DNA of 64,000 nt from the NCBI RefSeq assembly GCF_006346395.1, contig NZ_VDMS01000001.1:434001-498000 (forward strand). Reading direction: 5' to 3'. The notes beneath the pieces were generated by a model. It did no database searches. It saw only the letters and a program-made list of their open reading frames with translations, and had not been told where the DNA came from. The position numbers and the translations under genes were made by a program. Positions 51,496 through 62,061 of this stretch are shown one piece after another. The stretch comes from Nocardioides plantarum (lineage in GTDB: Bacteria > Actinomycetota > Actinomycetes > Propionibacteriales > Nocardioidaceae). Position 1 is the first letter of the stretch. Each line of letters starts with the position of its first letter.

Positions 51496-52308
51496 TCAGA
51501 CGGCCCGCACGTGGACGACGTCACCGGCCGAGACGAAGGTCCGCCTGCCGTCGGACTCGACGACGAGCTGGCCGGCGGGGTCGATCTCGGTGGCGCGGCC
51601 CTCGAGGACCGAGCCGTCGGGGAGGTCGACGCGGACGTCCTGGCCGACGGTGACGCAGGCGGCAGCGTACGACGAGTGCAGGCGCATGCCGCTGTCGTCG
51701 CCCCCGAGCTCCCAGGCGTCGACGGCCTCGCGGATGGCGTTGAGGCTCTCGACCAGGACGTCGGTGCGGTCGACGGGTCGGCCGAGCTCGAGCTCGAGGG
51801 AGGTGGCGGTAGGCACCGGGAGCTCGTCGGCGGTGAGGGAGACGTTGATGCCGACGCCGACGACGGCGGCGGGGCCCTGGGGGGTCTCGACGCGCTCGAC
51901 GAGGATGCCGGCGACCTTCTTGTCACCGACCAGGACGTCGTTGGGCCACTTCACGCCCGCCTCGAGACCGGAGGCGCGGATGGCCTTGTCGATGGCGTAC
52001 CCGGTGAGCAGCGGCAGCCACGGCCAGGCGCGGGTGGGCGTCGTGGGGCGCAGCAGGATGGAGAAGGTGACCGAGGTGCCGGCGGGTGACTCCCACGTGC
52101 GGTCGAGCCGGCCCCGGCCCCCGGTCTGGTGGTCGGCGACGACGACGAGCCCGTCGGGTGCGCCCTCGAGCGCGCGACGGATCACCTCGGCGTTGGTGGA
52201 CCCGAGGGAGTCGACCACCTCGACGGTGAGGTCGGGCATGAGCTCGGGGTTGCCGCTGCCGAGGCGGGCCTTGTCGAGCGGTGGGCGTGCGGCCGAGTCC
52301 GTGGTCAC
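51496..52308 (-). CDS. birA: Biotin-[acetyl-CoA-carboxylase] ligase
   Basis: Attaches biotin to the lysine of biotin carboxyl carrier domains. At 270 residues it has the catalytic domain LGSTNAEVIRRA, the biotin-binding DHQTGGRGRLDRTW and KWPNDVLVGDKKVAGILVE, then the SH3-like C-terminal domain. It lacks the N-terminal helix-turn-helix of E. coli BirA, so it does not act as a repressor. The divergent neighbour is the carboxylase beta subunit; the biotinylated alpha subunit is at 60283-62058. Confidence 0.94.
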   Translation of the reverse strand: MTTDSAARPPLDKARLGSGNPELMPDLTVEVVDSLGSTNAEVIRRALEGAPDGLVVVADHQTGGRGRLDRTWESPAGTSVTFSILLRPTTPTRAWPWLPLLTGYAIDKAIRASGLEAGVKWPNDVLVGDKKVAGILVERVETPQGPAAVVGVGINVSLTADELPVPTATSLELELGRPVDRTDVLVESLNAIREAVDAWELGGDDSGMRLHSSYAAACVTVGQDVRVDLPDGSVLEGRATEIDPAGQLVVESDGRRTFVSAGDVVHVRAV

Positions 52309-52368
52309 GAGGTCTAGCCTGTCCTACCGAACCTCCCAGTCCAAGCACCCCCTCAGTTCAGGAGAGCC

Positions 52369-53993
<1,625 letters not shown>

Positions 53994-53997
<4 letters not shown>

Positions 53998-54224
53998 CCG
54001 GTCAGCCACCCCCGTCGGACGACCCGCGCCCGACGCTGCGCATCGTCAACGCCGACGCGACGCCCGAGGAGATCGCCGCGGTGGTCGCGGTGTTCGCCGG
54101 CCTGGGCGGCGACGAGGCGCCGACCCGGCGTCCCCGGGCCCAGTGGGGGGCGCCGCACCGTCACGTACGCCGTCCGCTGTCCCACGGCGCCGGCGGCTGG
54201 CGGTCCAGCTCGCTGCCCGGCTGA
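53994..54224 (+). CDS. accE: Acyl-CoA carboxylase epsilon subunit
   Basis: A 76-residue accessory subunit found only in actinobacteria; it strengthens alpha-beta assembly in AccE-type complexes. The N-terminal helix [21 protein letters not shown] and the terminal tryptophan segment [10 protein letters not shown] are the family marks; the middle is variable and basic. The GTG overlaps the beta subunit stop by four bases (GTGA), which secures the reading frame and the pairing. Confidence 0.9.
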
Positions 54225-54289
54225 CCCCGACCCCGAACCCGGGCCCCGGCTGGGGACCGGTCGCGGGCCACCGGGCGAGAATGGGACCC

Positions 54290-54904
54290 GTGCCGATCTT
54301 CGTCCTCGCCTCCGCCTCCCCCGCCCGCCTGCAGACCCTGCGCAGCGCCGGCCTCGACCCGCTCGTCGTCGTCTCGGGGGTCGACGAGTCGCAGGTCGCG
54401 GGGGTCCCGCCCGCCGAGCTGGCGCTGGCGCTGGCCGAGCTCAAGTGCGCCGCCGTGCTCGACCGCAGCGAGGTGCCCGACGGCGCCCTGGTGCTGGGGT
54501 GCGACTCGGTGCTCGACCTCGACGGCGTGGCGCTCGGCAAGCCCGACGACGCCGCCGACGCGGTCTCGCGGTGGCGCGCGATGCGCGGACGCTCCGGTGT
54601 GCTGCGCACCGGTCACAGCCTCCGCGACACCTCCTCCGGCCGGGTCGTCTCGGCGACCGCCTCGACCACGGTCCGCTTCGCCGATGTCACCGACGCCGAG
54701 ATCTCGGCGTACGTCGCCACCGGCGAGCCGCTGCACGTGGCGGGCGCGTTCACCGTCGACGGGCTCGGCGGCGCGTTCGTGACCGCGATCGAGGGCGACT
54801 TCCACAACGTGGTCGGGGTGAGCCTGCCACTGCTGCGCACGCTCGTGGCCGACCTCGGCCACGCCTGGACCGACCTGTGGGCCGCGAGCGCCCGGCAGGG
54901 CTAG
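54290..54904 (+). CDS. maf: Maf-type nucleoside triphosphate pyrophosphatase
   Basis: A 204-residue Maf protein that hydrolyses dTTP, UTP or modified nucleotides and has been linked to septum control. It begins MPIFVLASASPARLQTL, the standard start; ALVLGCDSVLDLDGV holds the catalytic aspartate, and the metal/base glutamate is in AIEGDFHNVVGVSLP. GTG 54290 is preferred to ATG 54281, as a -10-like GAGAAT ends 7 nt before it. In actinobacteria maf commonly follows the accD5-accE pair. Confidence 0.9.
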   Translation: MPIFVLASASPARLQTLRSAGLDPLVVVSGVDESQVAGVPPAELALALAELKCAAVLDRSEVPDGALVLGCDSVLDLDGVALGKPDDAADAVSRWRAMRGRSGVLRTGHSLRDTSSGRVVSATASTTVRFADVTDAEISAYVATGEPLHVAGAFTVDGLGGAFVTAIEGDFHNVVGVSLPLLRTLVADLGHAWTDLWAASARQG

Positions 54905-54924
54905 CGACACGCCCTACGGCGCGG

Positions 54925-55023
54925 CTAGCCGAAGAGCGCCGACGCCTTGCGGATGGTCTCGACGAGGCCGTAGACGAGCGGGATCCCGACCAGGGCCCAG
55001 GCGGTGACGAGTCGCGCACTCAT
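54925..55023 (-). CDS. MFS transporter small subunit (32 residues)
   Basis: A 32-residue single-helix protein, MSARLVTAWALVGIPLVYG... ending in ETIRKASALFG. It belongs to a small family found right after OFA-type MFS transporters, probably as a stabilising partner. Its ATG overlaps the transporter stop (ATGA). The pairing, helix and length all agree. It ends 20 bp from the convergent maf gene. Confidence 0.85.
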   Translation of the reverse strand: MSARLVTAWALVGIPLVYGLVETIRKASALFG

Positions 55024-56432
55024 GCCGCACTCCTCTCGTTCAGCTTGCCGGTCGGGCTGTCGTCGTCGGACCGGGGTTCGTGGAAGCGCTCGGCGACCGG
55101 GCGCACCAGGAGGTTGGCCACCAGGCCGACGGCGAGCACGCCGACCATGGTCAGCAGGGCCGGACGGTAGGCATCGGCGGTGAGCGAGCCGGGCTCGCCC
55201 TGGGCGTCGAGGAAGCGGTTGACGATGAACGGTCCGGCCACGCCCGCCGCCGACCACGCCGTGAGCAGGCGGCCGTGGATCGCGCCGACCTGGAAGGTGC
55301 CGAACAGGTCGCGCAGGTAGGCCGGGATGGTGGCGAAGCCGCCGCCGTAGAAGCTGATGATCACCGCCGCGAGCAGCACGAAGAGCGCGGTGGAGGTCGA
55401 GCCGACCGTCGACAGCAGGACGTAGAGGGCCAGGCCCAGGCCCAGGTAGATCAGGTAGATGGGCTTGCGGCCGACCACGTCGGAGGTGGACGACCACACG
55501 AACCGGCCGGCCATGTTGGCGATCGACAGCAGCCCGACGAAACCGCCGGCTGCGGCGGCGCTCACGGTCGACGTCTCGCCCTCCCGGAAGAAGTCCTGGA
55601 TCATCGGCGAGGCCTGCTCGAGGATGCCGATGCCCGCCGTCACGTTGCAGAACAGCACGACCCACAGCAGCCAGAACTGCGGGGTGCGGATCGCGTTGCC
55701 GGCCGACACCTGGGCGGTGGTGACGAGCTTCTTGGCGCGCACCGTCGACGGGTCCCAGCCCGCCGGGCTCCAGTCGTCGGCGGGGACCCGCACGGTGAAC
55801 GCGCCGAACAGCATGAAGACCGCGTAGCCGGCGGCCAGGGTGACGAACAGCAGCGCCACCGCACGGCCGTCGGCGAGCGAGGTCGCGTCGGTGGAGTCGT
55901 ACGCCGAGTCGTAGAGCGACATCAGCCGCCCGCTGAGCGGGCTCGCGACCAGCGCACCGCCGCCGAAGCCCATGATCGCCATACCGGTCGCGAGACCAGG
56001 CCGGTCGGGGAACCACTTGATCAGCGTCGAGACCGGCGAGATGTAGCCGATGCCGAGCCCGATGCCCCCGATGAACCCGTAGCCCACGAAGACCAGCCAG
56101 AGCCAGCCGAGGGCGATGCCGAGAGCGGCCACCAGGAAGCCGGTCACCCAGAAGCAGGCGGAGACGAACATCGCCGCGCGCGGGCCGTTGCGGTCGACCC
56201 AGGTGCCGCCGAACCCGGCCGCGAGGCCGAGCATCACGATCGCCAGCGAGAAGACGAGCCCGATCGTGGTCAGGCTGCTGTCGAAGTGGGCGACCAGCGC
56301 GGTCTTGTAGACGCTGGTCGCGTAGACCTGACCGATGCACAGGTGCACGGCGAGGGCTGCCGGTGGGACCAGCCAGCGGTTGAAGCGAGGACCAGCGACC
56401 GTGCGGTCGCGAGCGAGGAACGAGGGGAGCAC
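55020..56432 (-). CDS. OFA-family major facilitator (oxalate/formate antiporter type)
   Basis: A 470-residue 12-helix transporter of the oxalate:formate antiporter family. It has the family start WLVPPAALAVHLCIGQVYATSVYK (from about residue 20), the MFS loop RNGPRAAM, GYGFIGGIGLGIGY in helix 4-5 and SDVVGRKPIYL in the central loop. Substrates in the family range from oxalate to other small carboxylates such as lactate or pyruvate. GTG 56432 has GGAAGG 6 nt upstream. It is coupled to a 32-residue partner. Confidence 0.9.
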   Translation of the reverse strand: MLPSFLARDRTVAGPRFNRWLVPPAALAVHLCIGQVYATSVYKTALVAHFDSSLTTIGLVFSLAIVMLGLAAGFGGTWVDRNGPRAAMFVSACFWVTGFLVAALGIALGWLWLVFVGYGFIGGIGLGIGYISPVSTLIKWFPDRPGLATGMAIMGFGGGALVASPLSGRLMSLYDSAYDSTDATSLADGRAVALLFVTLAAGYAVFMLFGAFTVRVPADDWSPAGWDPSTVRAKKLVTTAQVSAGNAIRTPQFWLLWVVLFCNVTAGIGILEQASPMIQDFFREGETSTVSAAAAGGFVGLLSIANMAGRFVWSSTSDVVGRKPIYLIYLGLGLALYVLLSTVGSTSTALFVLLAAVIISFYGGGFATIPAYLRDLFGTFQVGAIHGRLLTAWSAAGVAGPFIVNRFLDAQGEPGSLTADAYRPALLTMVGVLAVGLVANLLVRPVAERFHEPRSDDDSPTGKLNERSAA

Positions 56433-56495
56433 GGTGGACCTTCCGAGACGGAAAGGCCCAGCGTGGGCGTCAGGCGGAGACGGTCGCCACACCCC

Positions 56496-56969
56496 TCAGG
56501 ACGGGGCGCTCACCGCGGACGTGGGCGCCTCGAGCGGCCGGCGGAACACGAACCGCTTGAACAGGTAGAACCGGGCTCCGAAGGCGAGCACCAGGCCCAC
56601 CCCGTTGGCCGACAGGTTGTCGGCGAGCATCGAGTCGAGGTGGAGCACGTGGCGGGTCAGGAACAGGCAGCCCACGGGCAGCACCATCGCGAGCAGGTTG
56701 ATGACGACGTAGGCGGTCCACCCGCCGTCGGCCTGCCGGGGCGGGCGGTGCGGGAACACCCAGCCGCGGGCGCCGTGGTAGCTGATGACCATGCCGACGC
56801 AGTTGGCCAGGACGTAGGCGACGATCGGCTGGTCGCCCATCACGGTGGTGCCGACGAGCCAGCCGTGGGCCAGCACGTTGAAGATCACGAACGACACCCA
56901 CGTCGCCAGCTGGGCGACGGCGAAGAATCGCCACACCTCGCCCAGGAGGCGCTGCCAGCGGTCGGACAT
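56496..56969 (-). CDS. GtrA-like membrane protein
   Basis: A 157-residue protein with four transmembrane helices, of the GtrA/DPMS family thought to flip or present undecaprenyl- or polyprenyl-linked sugars. The family motifs are FAVAQLATWVSFVIFNVL, ANCVGMVISYHGARGWVF and FGARFYLFKRFVF at the C-terminus. ATG 56969 has TAGGAT 6 nt upstream (leaderless). No sugar transferase gene is adjacent, so the lipid partner is unknown. Confidence 0.85.
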   Translation of the reverse strand: MSDRWQRLLGEVWRFFAVAQLATWVSFVIFNVLAHGWLVGTTVMGDQPIVAYVLANCVGMVISYHGARGWVFPHRPPRQADGGWTAYVVINLLAMVLPVGCLFLTRHVLHLDSMLADNLSANGVGLVLAFGARFYLFKRFVFRRPLEAPTSAVSAPS

Positions 56970-57013
56970 GGGGCGATCCTATACGGAGAGCGACTCCGGT
57001 CGTGGCAGCGGCG

Positions 57014-58186
57014 CTACTCGACGGGCAGGCCGAGGCTGCGCGCGATCAGCATCCGCTGGACCTCGGAGGTGCCCTCGCCGATCTCGAGGACCTTGGCGTC
57101 GCGGTAGAAGCGCGCCACGGGGTACTCCTCCATGAAGCCGTAGCCGCCGAAGACCTGCGTCGCGATGCGGGTCGCGGTGACGGCGGACTCGGTGGAGTAG
57201 AGCTTGGCCACCGAGGCGGCACGCTTGACCTCCTGGTGCGGCGCACCGGCGTCCTTGAGGGCCGCAGCCTTGTAGGTCAGCAGTCGCGAGGCCTGGAGCA
57301 TGACCTCGAGGTCGGCGATCTGGAAGGCGACCCCCTGCTTGCGCCCGATCGGCCCGCCGAAGGTCTGCCGCTCACCGGCGTAGGCGACCGCCATGTCGAG
57401 ACAGGCCTGGATGCAGCCGACGGAGAGCGCCGAGATCGCGATCCGGCCGTCGTCGAGGGTGGCGAGGAACTGCGCGTAGCCGCGGCCCTCGTCGCCGAGC
57501 AGGTGGTCGGCCGGGACGTGGACGTCCTCGAACGACAGCGGGTGCGTGTCGGAGGCGTGCCAGCCGAGCTTGTCGTAGGCCTTCTCGGCGGTGAAGCCGG
57601 GCGTGCCGCTCGGCACCATGATCGCGCTGATCGCCGGTCGGCCGTCGTCGCGAGAACCGGTACGGGCGGTGACGGTCACCAGGCTGGTGATCTCGGAGCC
57701 CGAGTTGGTGATGAACTGCTTGGCCCCGTTGACGACCCACTCGTCACCGACGAGCTCGGCCTTGGTCTGGGTGGCCCCGGCGTCGGAGCCTGCTCCGGGC
57801 TCGGTCAGCCCGAACCCCGCGAGCGCCTCGCCGGCGACGAGCGCCGGGAGCCAGCGCTCCTTCTGCTCGGTGGTGCCGTAGGCCAGCAGCGGGTTGATGC
57901 CCAGGCCGACCCCGGCCTGCAGGGTGATGCCCATCGACTGGTCGACGCGACCGAGCTCCTCGATCGCGACGCAGAGGCTGGTGAAGTCGCCGTCGTCGCC
58001 TGCTCCGCCGTACTCCTCGGGGGCGGTGAGGCCGAAGAGGCCCAGCTTGCCCATCTGGTGCACCACGTCGACCGGGAAGTGGTGCTCGCGGTCCCACTGC
58101 GCCGCGTGCGGCGCGATCTGCGCCTCGGCGAACTCCCGGACACTGCGGCGGAACTCCTCGTGCTCACGACTCAGCTCGAACGTCAT
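57014..58186 (-). CDS. Acyl-CoA dehydrogenase
   Basis: A 390-residue FAD-dependent dehydrogenase. Visible features are GFGLTEPGAGSDAGATQTKA (FAD/substrate site), AKQFITNSGSE, RQTFGGPIGRKQGVAFQIADL and the catalytic glutamate region ATQVFGGYGFMEEYPVARFYRDAK, in which the usual GTSEVQRMLIAR end is present. Substrate chain length cannot be fixed. ATG 58186 follows a -10-like CATGAT by 7 nt. The 24-bp palindrome just upstream suggests control by a TetR-type regulator. Confidence 0.93.
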   Translation of the reverse strand: MTFELSREHEEFRRSVREFAEAQIAPHAAQWDREHHFPVDVVHQMGKLGLFGLTAPEEYGGAGDDGDFTSLCVAIEELGRVDQSMGITLQAGVGLGINPLLAYGTTEQKERWLPALVAGEALAGFGLTEPGAGSDAGATQTKAELVGDEWVVNGAKQFITNSGSEITSLVTVTARTGSRDDGRPAISAIMVPSGTPGFTAEKAYDKLGWHASDTHPLSFEDVHVPADHLLGDEGRGYAQFLATLDDGRIAISALSVGCIQACLDMAVAYAGERQTFGGPIGRKQGVAFQIADLEVMLQASRLLTYKAAALKDAGAPHQEVKRAASVAKLYSTESAVTATRIATQVFGGYGFMEEYPVARFYRDAKVLEIGEGTSEVQRMLIARSLGLPVE

Positions 58187-58203
58187 GCCGGAGATCATGC
58201 CAC

Positions 58204-58227
58204 GGTGGTTAACGTTTGTTAACCACC
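58204..58227. promoter_or_regulatory. Perfect 10-bp-arm palindrome before acyl-CoA dehydrogenase
   Basis: GGTGGTTAAC-GTTT-GTTAACCACC: the two 10-bp arms pair exactly. It sits 18-41 bp before the ATG, between the likely -35 and -10, where a repressor would block RNA polymerase. The size and form are typical of TetR-family operators in acyl-CoA catabolism; no regulator gene adjoins. Confidence 0.75.
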
Positions 58228-58253
58228 CGGGCGGGGTGCCGACGAGGTCGGCG

Positions 58254-59276
58254 TCAGGTGCGCAGGTGCCGCACGGCCTGCCACCCGGGATCGGGGGTGT
58301 GGACGACCTCGACGCGACCCTGGGTCCAGCCGCCGACGGCGGCCTCCACCATGCCGGCGGTGGGTCGGGCGGAGTCGACGTAGTAGTGGAGGGTACGGCG
58401 ACCACGACCGGTCTCGTGGGCGACCAGGCGCCCCGAGCCGGCGAGCCGGGTGGTGACGTGGTCCTCCAGCGCGCGCAGGTCGTCCAGCGCACCGGGGGCC
58501 GGCAGCCCCTCGTCGGTGGTGTCGGTGAACGGCACGTCGACCGCCAGGTGGGCGTCGAGGTGGGGCGCGAAGCTCGAGGCCAGGGGCACCTGCGCGACCG
58601 CCATCAACGGGGACCCGTCGAGCTCGCCCTGCAGCATCACCCAGGTGGGCTCGCCGTCCTCGCCGATCGCGTCGGCACGCACCTCGGCGACCAGGTCGCG
58701 CAGGCCGGCCAGGGTCACCGCGTCGGCCGGGGGGTCGAGGGCGGGCTCGACGTTGCCGATCCACGTCTCGCAGTCGGTCTCACCGAGGGTGTGGTCGAGG
58801 GAGATGAACACGACCACGCCGCGCGCCTGCTCGGGCAGGTCGCGCAGCAGCGGGTGGTGCACCGCGACGTCGACGTGGTGGCCGACCCGGGTGGCGGCGA
58901 CACGGATCTCGGCGAAGTCGACCTCGGTGTCGCCGACCCGGATCGAGCCCGACTCCGGGTCGGGGTCGGCGGGGCGGGCGTCGGCGTAGGTCCAGGTCTC
59001 GGTGGGCTCTGGCGCCGCCAGCAGCCACCGCCGCGCCGTGGCCCGGGCCGCCGGGTTGCCCTCGGGGCTGACCACCAGCCGGTGGGCCGAGGTCTCGCTC
59101 GGCCCGAGCTCCCAGGTGAGCTCGGGCGACAGCGCGTGCACGCGGGCGTTGAGCTCGTCGACCAGGTCCTCGATCGTGCCGGCCTCGATCCCGGCCTCGC
59201 ACGCCGCGGCACCCCCCGCGCCCCACCAGGCCCAGAACGCGTCGAAGTCGGGCGGGTTGGTCCCTTCGTCAGCCAT
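58254..59276 (-). CDS. DUF695 domain-containing protein
   Basis: A 340-residue acidic soluble protein. The N-terminal FDAFWAWWGAGGAAACEAGI region and ELGPSETSAHRLVVSPEGNP form a repeat module common in actinobacterial proteins of unknown role. The C-terminal part from about residue 235 (PTWVMLQGELDGSPLM, HYYVDSARPTAGMVEAAV) is the DUF695 domain. ATG 59276 has TAGGCT 7 nt upstream (leaderless). It sits alone between acyl-CoA dehydrogenase and a zinc-ribbon gene. I do not recognise a function. Confidence 0.75.
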   Translation of the reverse strand: MADEGTNPPDFDAFWAWWGAGGAAACEAGIEAGTIEDLVDELNARVHALSPELTWELGPSETSAHRLVVSPEGNPAARATARRWLLAAPEPTETWTYADARPADPDPESGSIRVGDTEVDFAEIRVAATRVGHHVDVAVHHPLLRDLPEQARGVVVFISLDHTLGETDCETWIGNVEPALDPPADAVTLAGLRDLVAEVRADAIGEDGEPTWVMLQGELDGSPLMAVAQVPLASSFAPHLDAHLAVDVPFTDTTDEGLPAPGALDDLRALEDHVTTRLAGSGRLVAHETGRGRRTLHYYVDSARPTAGMVEAAVGGWTQGRVEVVHTPDPGWQAVRHLRT

Positions 59277-59307
59277 GCGTCCGAGCCTAGGAGGTAGGCC
59301 GGCTGCG

Positions 59308-59355
59308 GTGGCTTCGAGGCTCGTCGCCAGGGCTCCTCGCTCCTCAGCCGACGTG
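59308..59355. repeat. Family A repeat, decayed right-arm copy
   Basis: It shares TTCGAGGCTCG, CTCCTCGC and CCGACGTG blocks with the right arm at 1542-1586, with insertions between them. It lies 32 bp upstream of the DUF695 start and 92 bp after the zinc-ribbon gene. Confidence 0.5.
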
Positions 59356-59370
59356 ACGACCCAACCCCTG

Positions 59371-59425
59371 AGAGGCGCCCCACGCCCCACCCAGGCCGAC
59401 CACACGGCGCACGGAGACGGAGGCC
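59371..59425. repeat. Dispersed intergenic repeat, family B (copy 2)
   Basis: It contains GAGGCGCCCC, GGCCGACCACACGGCGCACGG and ACGGAGG, the same blocks seen at 8528-8590. It lies next to the decayed family A copy, just downstream of the zinc-ribbon gene. Confidence 0.5.
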
Positions 59426-59446
59426 GGCCGGAGTCGACCAGACCGA

Positions 59447-60100
59447 CTAGCCGCAGTTGTCGCAGACGCCGGTGGCGGGGATGGCCATGAAGCACGTGGG
59501 GCACACGTTGACCGGGCGGTCGGAGGCGGCGATCCGCTTGGGCGCGGCGACCGTGGGCTCCTTCGGGGCGCGCGGCGCCTTGGGGGCGCGGGTGCCGGCC
59601 GCGGTCGTGGAGCGGGGGGCCCTGCTGCGGGTGGTCGAGAGCACCTCGGCCGGCACCCCGCCGTCCTCCGGCGCCGAGCCGGCCCACTGGTAGCACTCCA
59701 GGCGGGCGCGGGCAGCGTGCCGCTCGCGGGCGGCCGGGGTGGCGATGGGCAGCTCCTCGATGGCGCGCAGCACGTCGTCGTACCGCTCCCCCACCCAGCC
59801 GTGGCCGTCGACGACCAGCGCGGTCAGCGGCGGGTAGCCGTCGCGGTGGTGCAGGTGGGCCAAGGGCTGGAGCACCTTGGGCAGCCACCGCTCGAGCGGC
59901 CGGGTGGTGCGGATGGCGCTGGCGGCCTGCACCCGTTCGGCGAGGTCGGCCTCGCGGACGACGGCGTGGTAGGTCGTCGCCGTCTCCTCGAGTACGTCGT
60001 GGGCCGCGCGGGCCCAGTGCTCCAGGGCGATCGCCTCGGTGGTGGGCCGGCCCTCCGGCTCGTGCCAGAAACCCTTGCGCTCCTGCATGTACTCGGACAT
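59447..60100 (-). CDS. Uncharacterised protein with C-terminal zinc ribbon
   Basis: A 217-residue protein that I do not recognise. The first 150 residues are helical and rich in His and Arg; the middle is a Lys/Pro/Ala linker ([11 protein letters not shown]); the end is a zinc ribbon, [20 protein letters not shown]. It could bind nucleic acid or a ribosomal partner. ATG 60100 has TATCCT 7 nt upstream, a leaderless pattern. It is divergent from the carboxylase alpha subunit, with 182 bp between. Confidence 0.6.
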   Translation of the reverse strand: MSEYMQERKGFWHEPEGRPTTEAIALEHWARAAHDVLEETATTYHAVVREADLAERVQAASAIRTTRPLERWLPKVLQPLAHLHHRDGYPPLTALVVDGHGWVGERYDDVLRAIEELPIATPAARERHAARARLECYQWAGSAPEDGGVPAEVLSTTRSRAPRSTTAAGTRAPKAPRAPKEPTVAAPKRIAASDRPVNVCPTCFMAIPATGVCDNCG

Positions 60101-60240
60101 CCCGCCCAGGATATGCCCCCGCCCGGAGGTCCCCGACACGGAGTCAGGTCCCGTTCGGCGATCTGCCACCCGCGGAGCCTTCCGGACCAGATAACGTGCC
60201 CGACGGCCCCGGACCGCCACTAGTCTGCGCCAGTCCCCAC

Positions 60241-60258
60241 GCCAGCGCCCGCGCTGGC
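60241..60258 (+). promoter_or_regulatory. Hairpin in the carboxylase alpha-subunit leader
   Basis: GCCAGCGC-CC-GCGCTGGC is a perfect palindrome 24 bp before the start and 13 bp before the AGGAG ribosome site. It could lower translation or bind a repressor. It is short, so the support is modest. Confidence 0.35.
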
Positions 60259-60282
60259 ACCGAGTCGCACCAGGAGCACGTG

Positions 60283-62058
60283 TTGCCCGACGTCAAGCCG
60301 TTGCAGAAGGTCCTGATCGCCAACCGCGGCGAGATCGCGGTCCGGGTCATCCGGGCGTGCAAGGACGCCGGGATCGGCAGTGTCGCCATCTACGCCGACC
60401 CCGATCGCGACGCCCAGTTCGTCCGGCTCGCCGACGAGGCGCACGCCCTCGGTGGGGCCACGCCCGCTGACTCCTACCTCGACATCGCCAAGATCATCGC
60501 GGTCGCGGAGCGCTCCGGGGCCGACTCGGTCCACCCGGGCTACGGCTTCCTGGCCGAGAACGCCGACTTCGCCCAGGCCGTGCTCGACGCCGGGCTGATC
60601 TGGATCGGTCCCCCGCCGGCCGCCATCGAGGCCCTCGGCGACAAGGCCAAGGCCAAGCACATCGCCGAGAAGGCCAACGCCCCGCTCGCCCCCGGCACCA
60701 AGGACCCCGTGAAGGACGCCGACGAGGTCGTCGCCTTCGCCAAGGAGGCCGGGCTGCCGGTGGCCATCAAGGCCGTCTTCGGCGGCGGCGGCCGTGGCCT
60801 CAAGGTCGCGCGCACCCTCGAGGAGATCCCCGACGCCTACGAGTCCGCGGTCCGCGAGGCGATCAGCGCCTTCGGCCGCGGCGAGTGCCTGGTCGAGAAG
60901 TTCCTCGACAAGCCGCGCCACGTCGAGACCCAGTGCCTGGCCGACTCCCACGGCAACGTCGTGGTCGTCTCCACCCGCGACTGCTCGCTCCAGCGCCGCA
61001 ACCAGAAGCTCGTCGAGGAGGCGCCCGCGCCGTTCCTGACCGACGAGCAGGTCGCCGAGCTCTACGCCTCGTCCAAGGCGATCCTGCGCGAGGCGGCGTA
61101 CGTCGGCGCCGGCACGTGCGAGTTCCTCGTCGCCTCCGACGGCACCATCTCCTTCCTCGAGGTCAACACCCGCCTCCAGGTCGAGCACTGCGTCTCCGAG
61201 GAGGTCACCGGCATCGACCTGGTCCGCGAGATGTTCCGCATCGCCGCCGGCGAGGAGCTCGGCTACGACGACCCGCCGGTCACCGGGCACGCCATCGAGT
61301 ACCGCATCAACGCCGAGGACGGCGGCCGCAACTTCATGCCCGCTCCCGGCACCCTCTCGGCCTGGGGCCCGCCCTCGGGCCCGGGCGTGCGCGTCGACGG
61401 CGGCTACGAGAAGGGCGAGACCATCCCCGGGGCGTTCGACTCCCTGATCGCCAAGCTCGTCGTCAGCGGCCGTGACCGTACCCAGGCCCTCGAGCGCTCG
61501 CGTCGCGCCCTCGACGAGTTCGTCGTCGACGGCATGCCCACCGTGATCCCGTTCCACCGCGCGGTCGTGCGCGATCCGGCGTACATCGGCGACGGCACGA
61601 CGTTCCACGTCTACACCCAGTGGATCGAGACCGAGTTCGACAACCGGATCGAGCCCTACGGCGGCGACGTGGCCGAGGCCGAGGAGCCGCAGGAGCGGCA
61701 GACGGTCGTCGTCGAGGTCGGCGGTCGGCGCCTCGAGGTGGTCATCCCCTCCGGTCTCGGCGGCCTGTCGTCCGGGGGCGCCGCGGGCGGAGCCCGGAAG
61801 CCGAAGCGTGCGGGCGGCAAGAAGGCCGGCGCGGCCGCGTCGGGCGACTCGGTCACCAGCCCGATGCAGGGCACCGTCGTCAAGGTCGTCGTCACCGACG
61901 GCCAGGACGTGGCCGAGGGCGACACCATCGTGGTCATCGAGGCCATGAAGATGGAGCAGCCGCTCAAGGCCCACCGGGCCGGCACCGTCACCGGGCTGGC
62001 CGCGGAGGTGGGCGCGACCGTGACGAGCGGCCAGACCATCTGCGACATCAAGGACTGA
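60283..62058 (+). CDS. accA: Acyl-CoA carboxylase alpha subunit (biotin carboxylase + BCCP)
   Basis: A 591-residue fusion of biotin carboxylase and biotin carrier. The N-terminus [19 protein letters not shown], the ATP-binding [12 protein letters not shown], the catalytic [10 protein letters not shown], and the C-terminal VIEAMKMEQ with biotinyl Lys556 are all present. It makes carboxybiotin for the beta subunit at 52369-53997. TTG 60283 is favoured because AGGAG lies 6 nt before it; GTG 60280 is only 3 nt away. The frame stays open after the stop into the transporter gene. Confidence 0.95.
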   Translation: MPDVKPLQKVLIANRGEIAVRVIRACKDAGIGSVAIYADPDRDAQFVRLADEAHALGGATPADSYLDIAKIIAVAERSGADSVHPGYGFLAENADFAQAVLDAGLIWIGPPPAAIEALGDKAKAKHIAEKANAPLAPGTKDPVKDADEVVAFAKEAGLPVAIKAVFGGGGRGLKVARTLEEIPDAYESAVREAISAFGRGECLVEKFLDKPRHVETQCLADSHGNVVVVSTRDCSLQRRNQKLVEEAPAPFLTDEQVAELYASSKAILREAAYVGAGTCEFLVASDGTISFLEVNTRLQVEHCVSEEVTGIDLVREMFRIAAGEELGYDDPPVTGHAIEYRINAEDGGRNFMPAPGTLSAWGPPSGPGVRVDGGYEKGETIPGAFDSLIAKLVVSGRDRTQALERSRRALDEFVVDGMPTVIPFHRAVVRDPAYIGDGTTFHVYTQWIETEFDNRIEPYGGDVAEAEEPQERQTVVVEVGGRRLEVVIPSGLGGLSSGGAAGGARKPKRAGGKKAGAAASGDSVTSPMQGTVVKVVVTDGQDVAEGDTIVVIEAMKMEQPLKAHRAGTVTGLAAEVGATVTSGQTICDIKD

Positions 62059-62061
62059 CAC

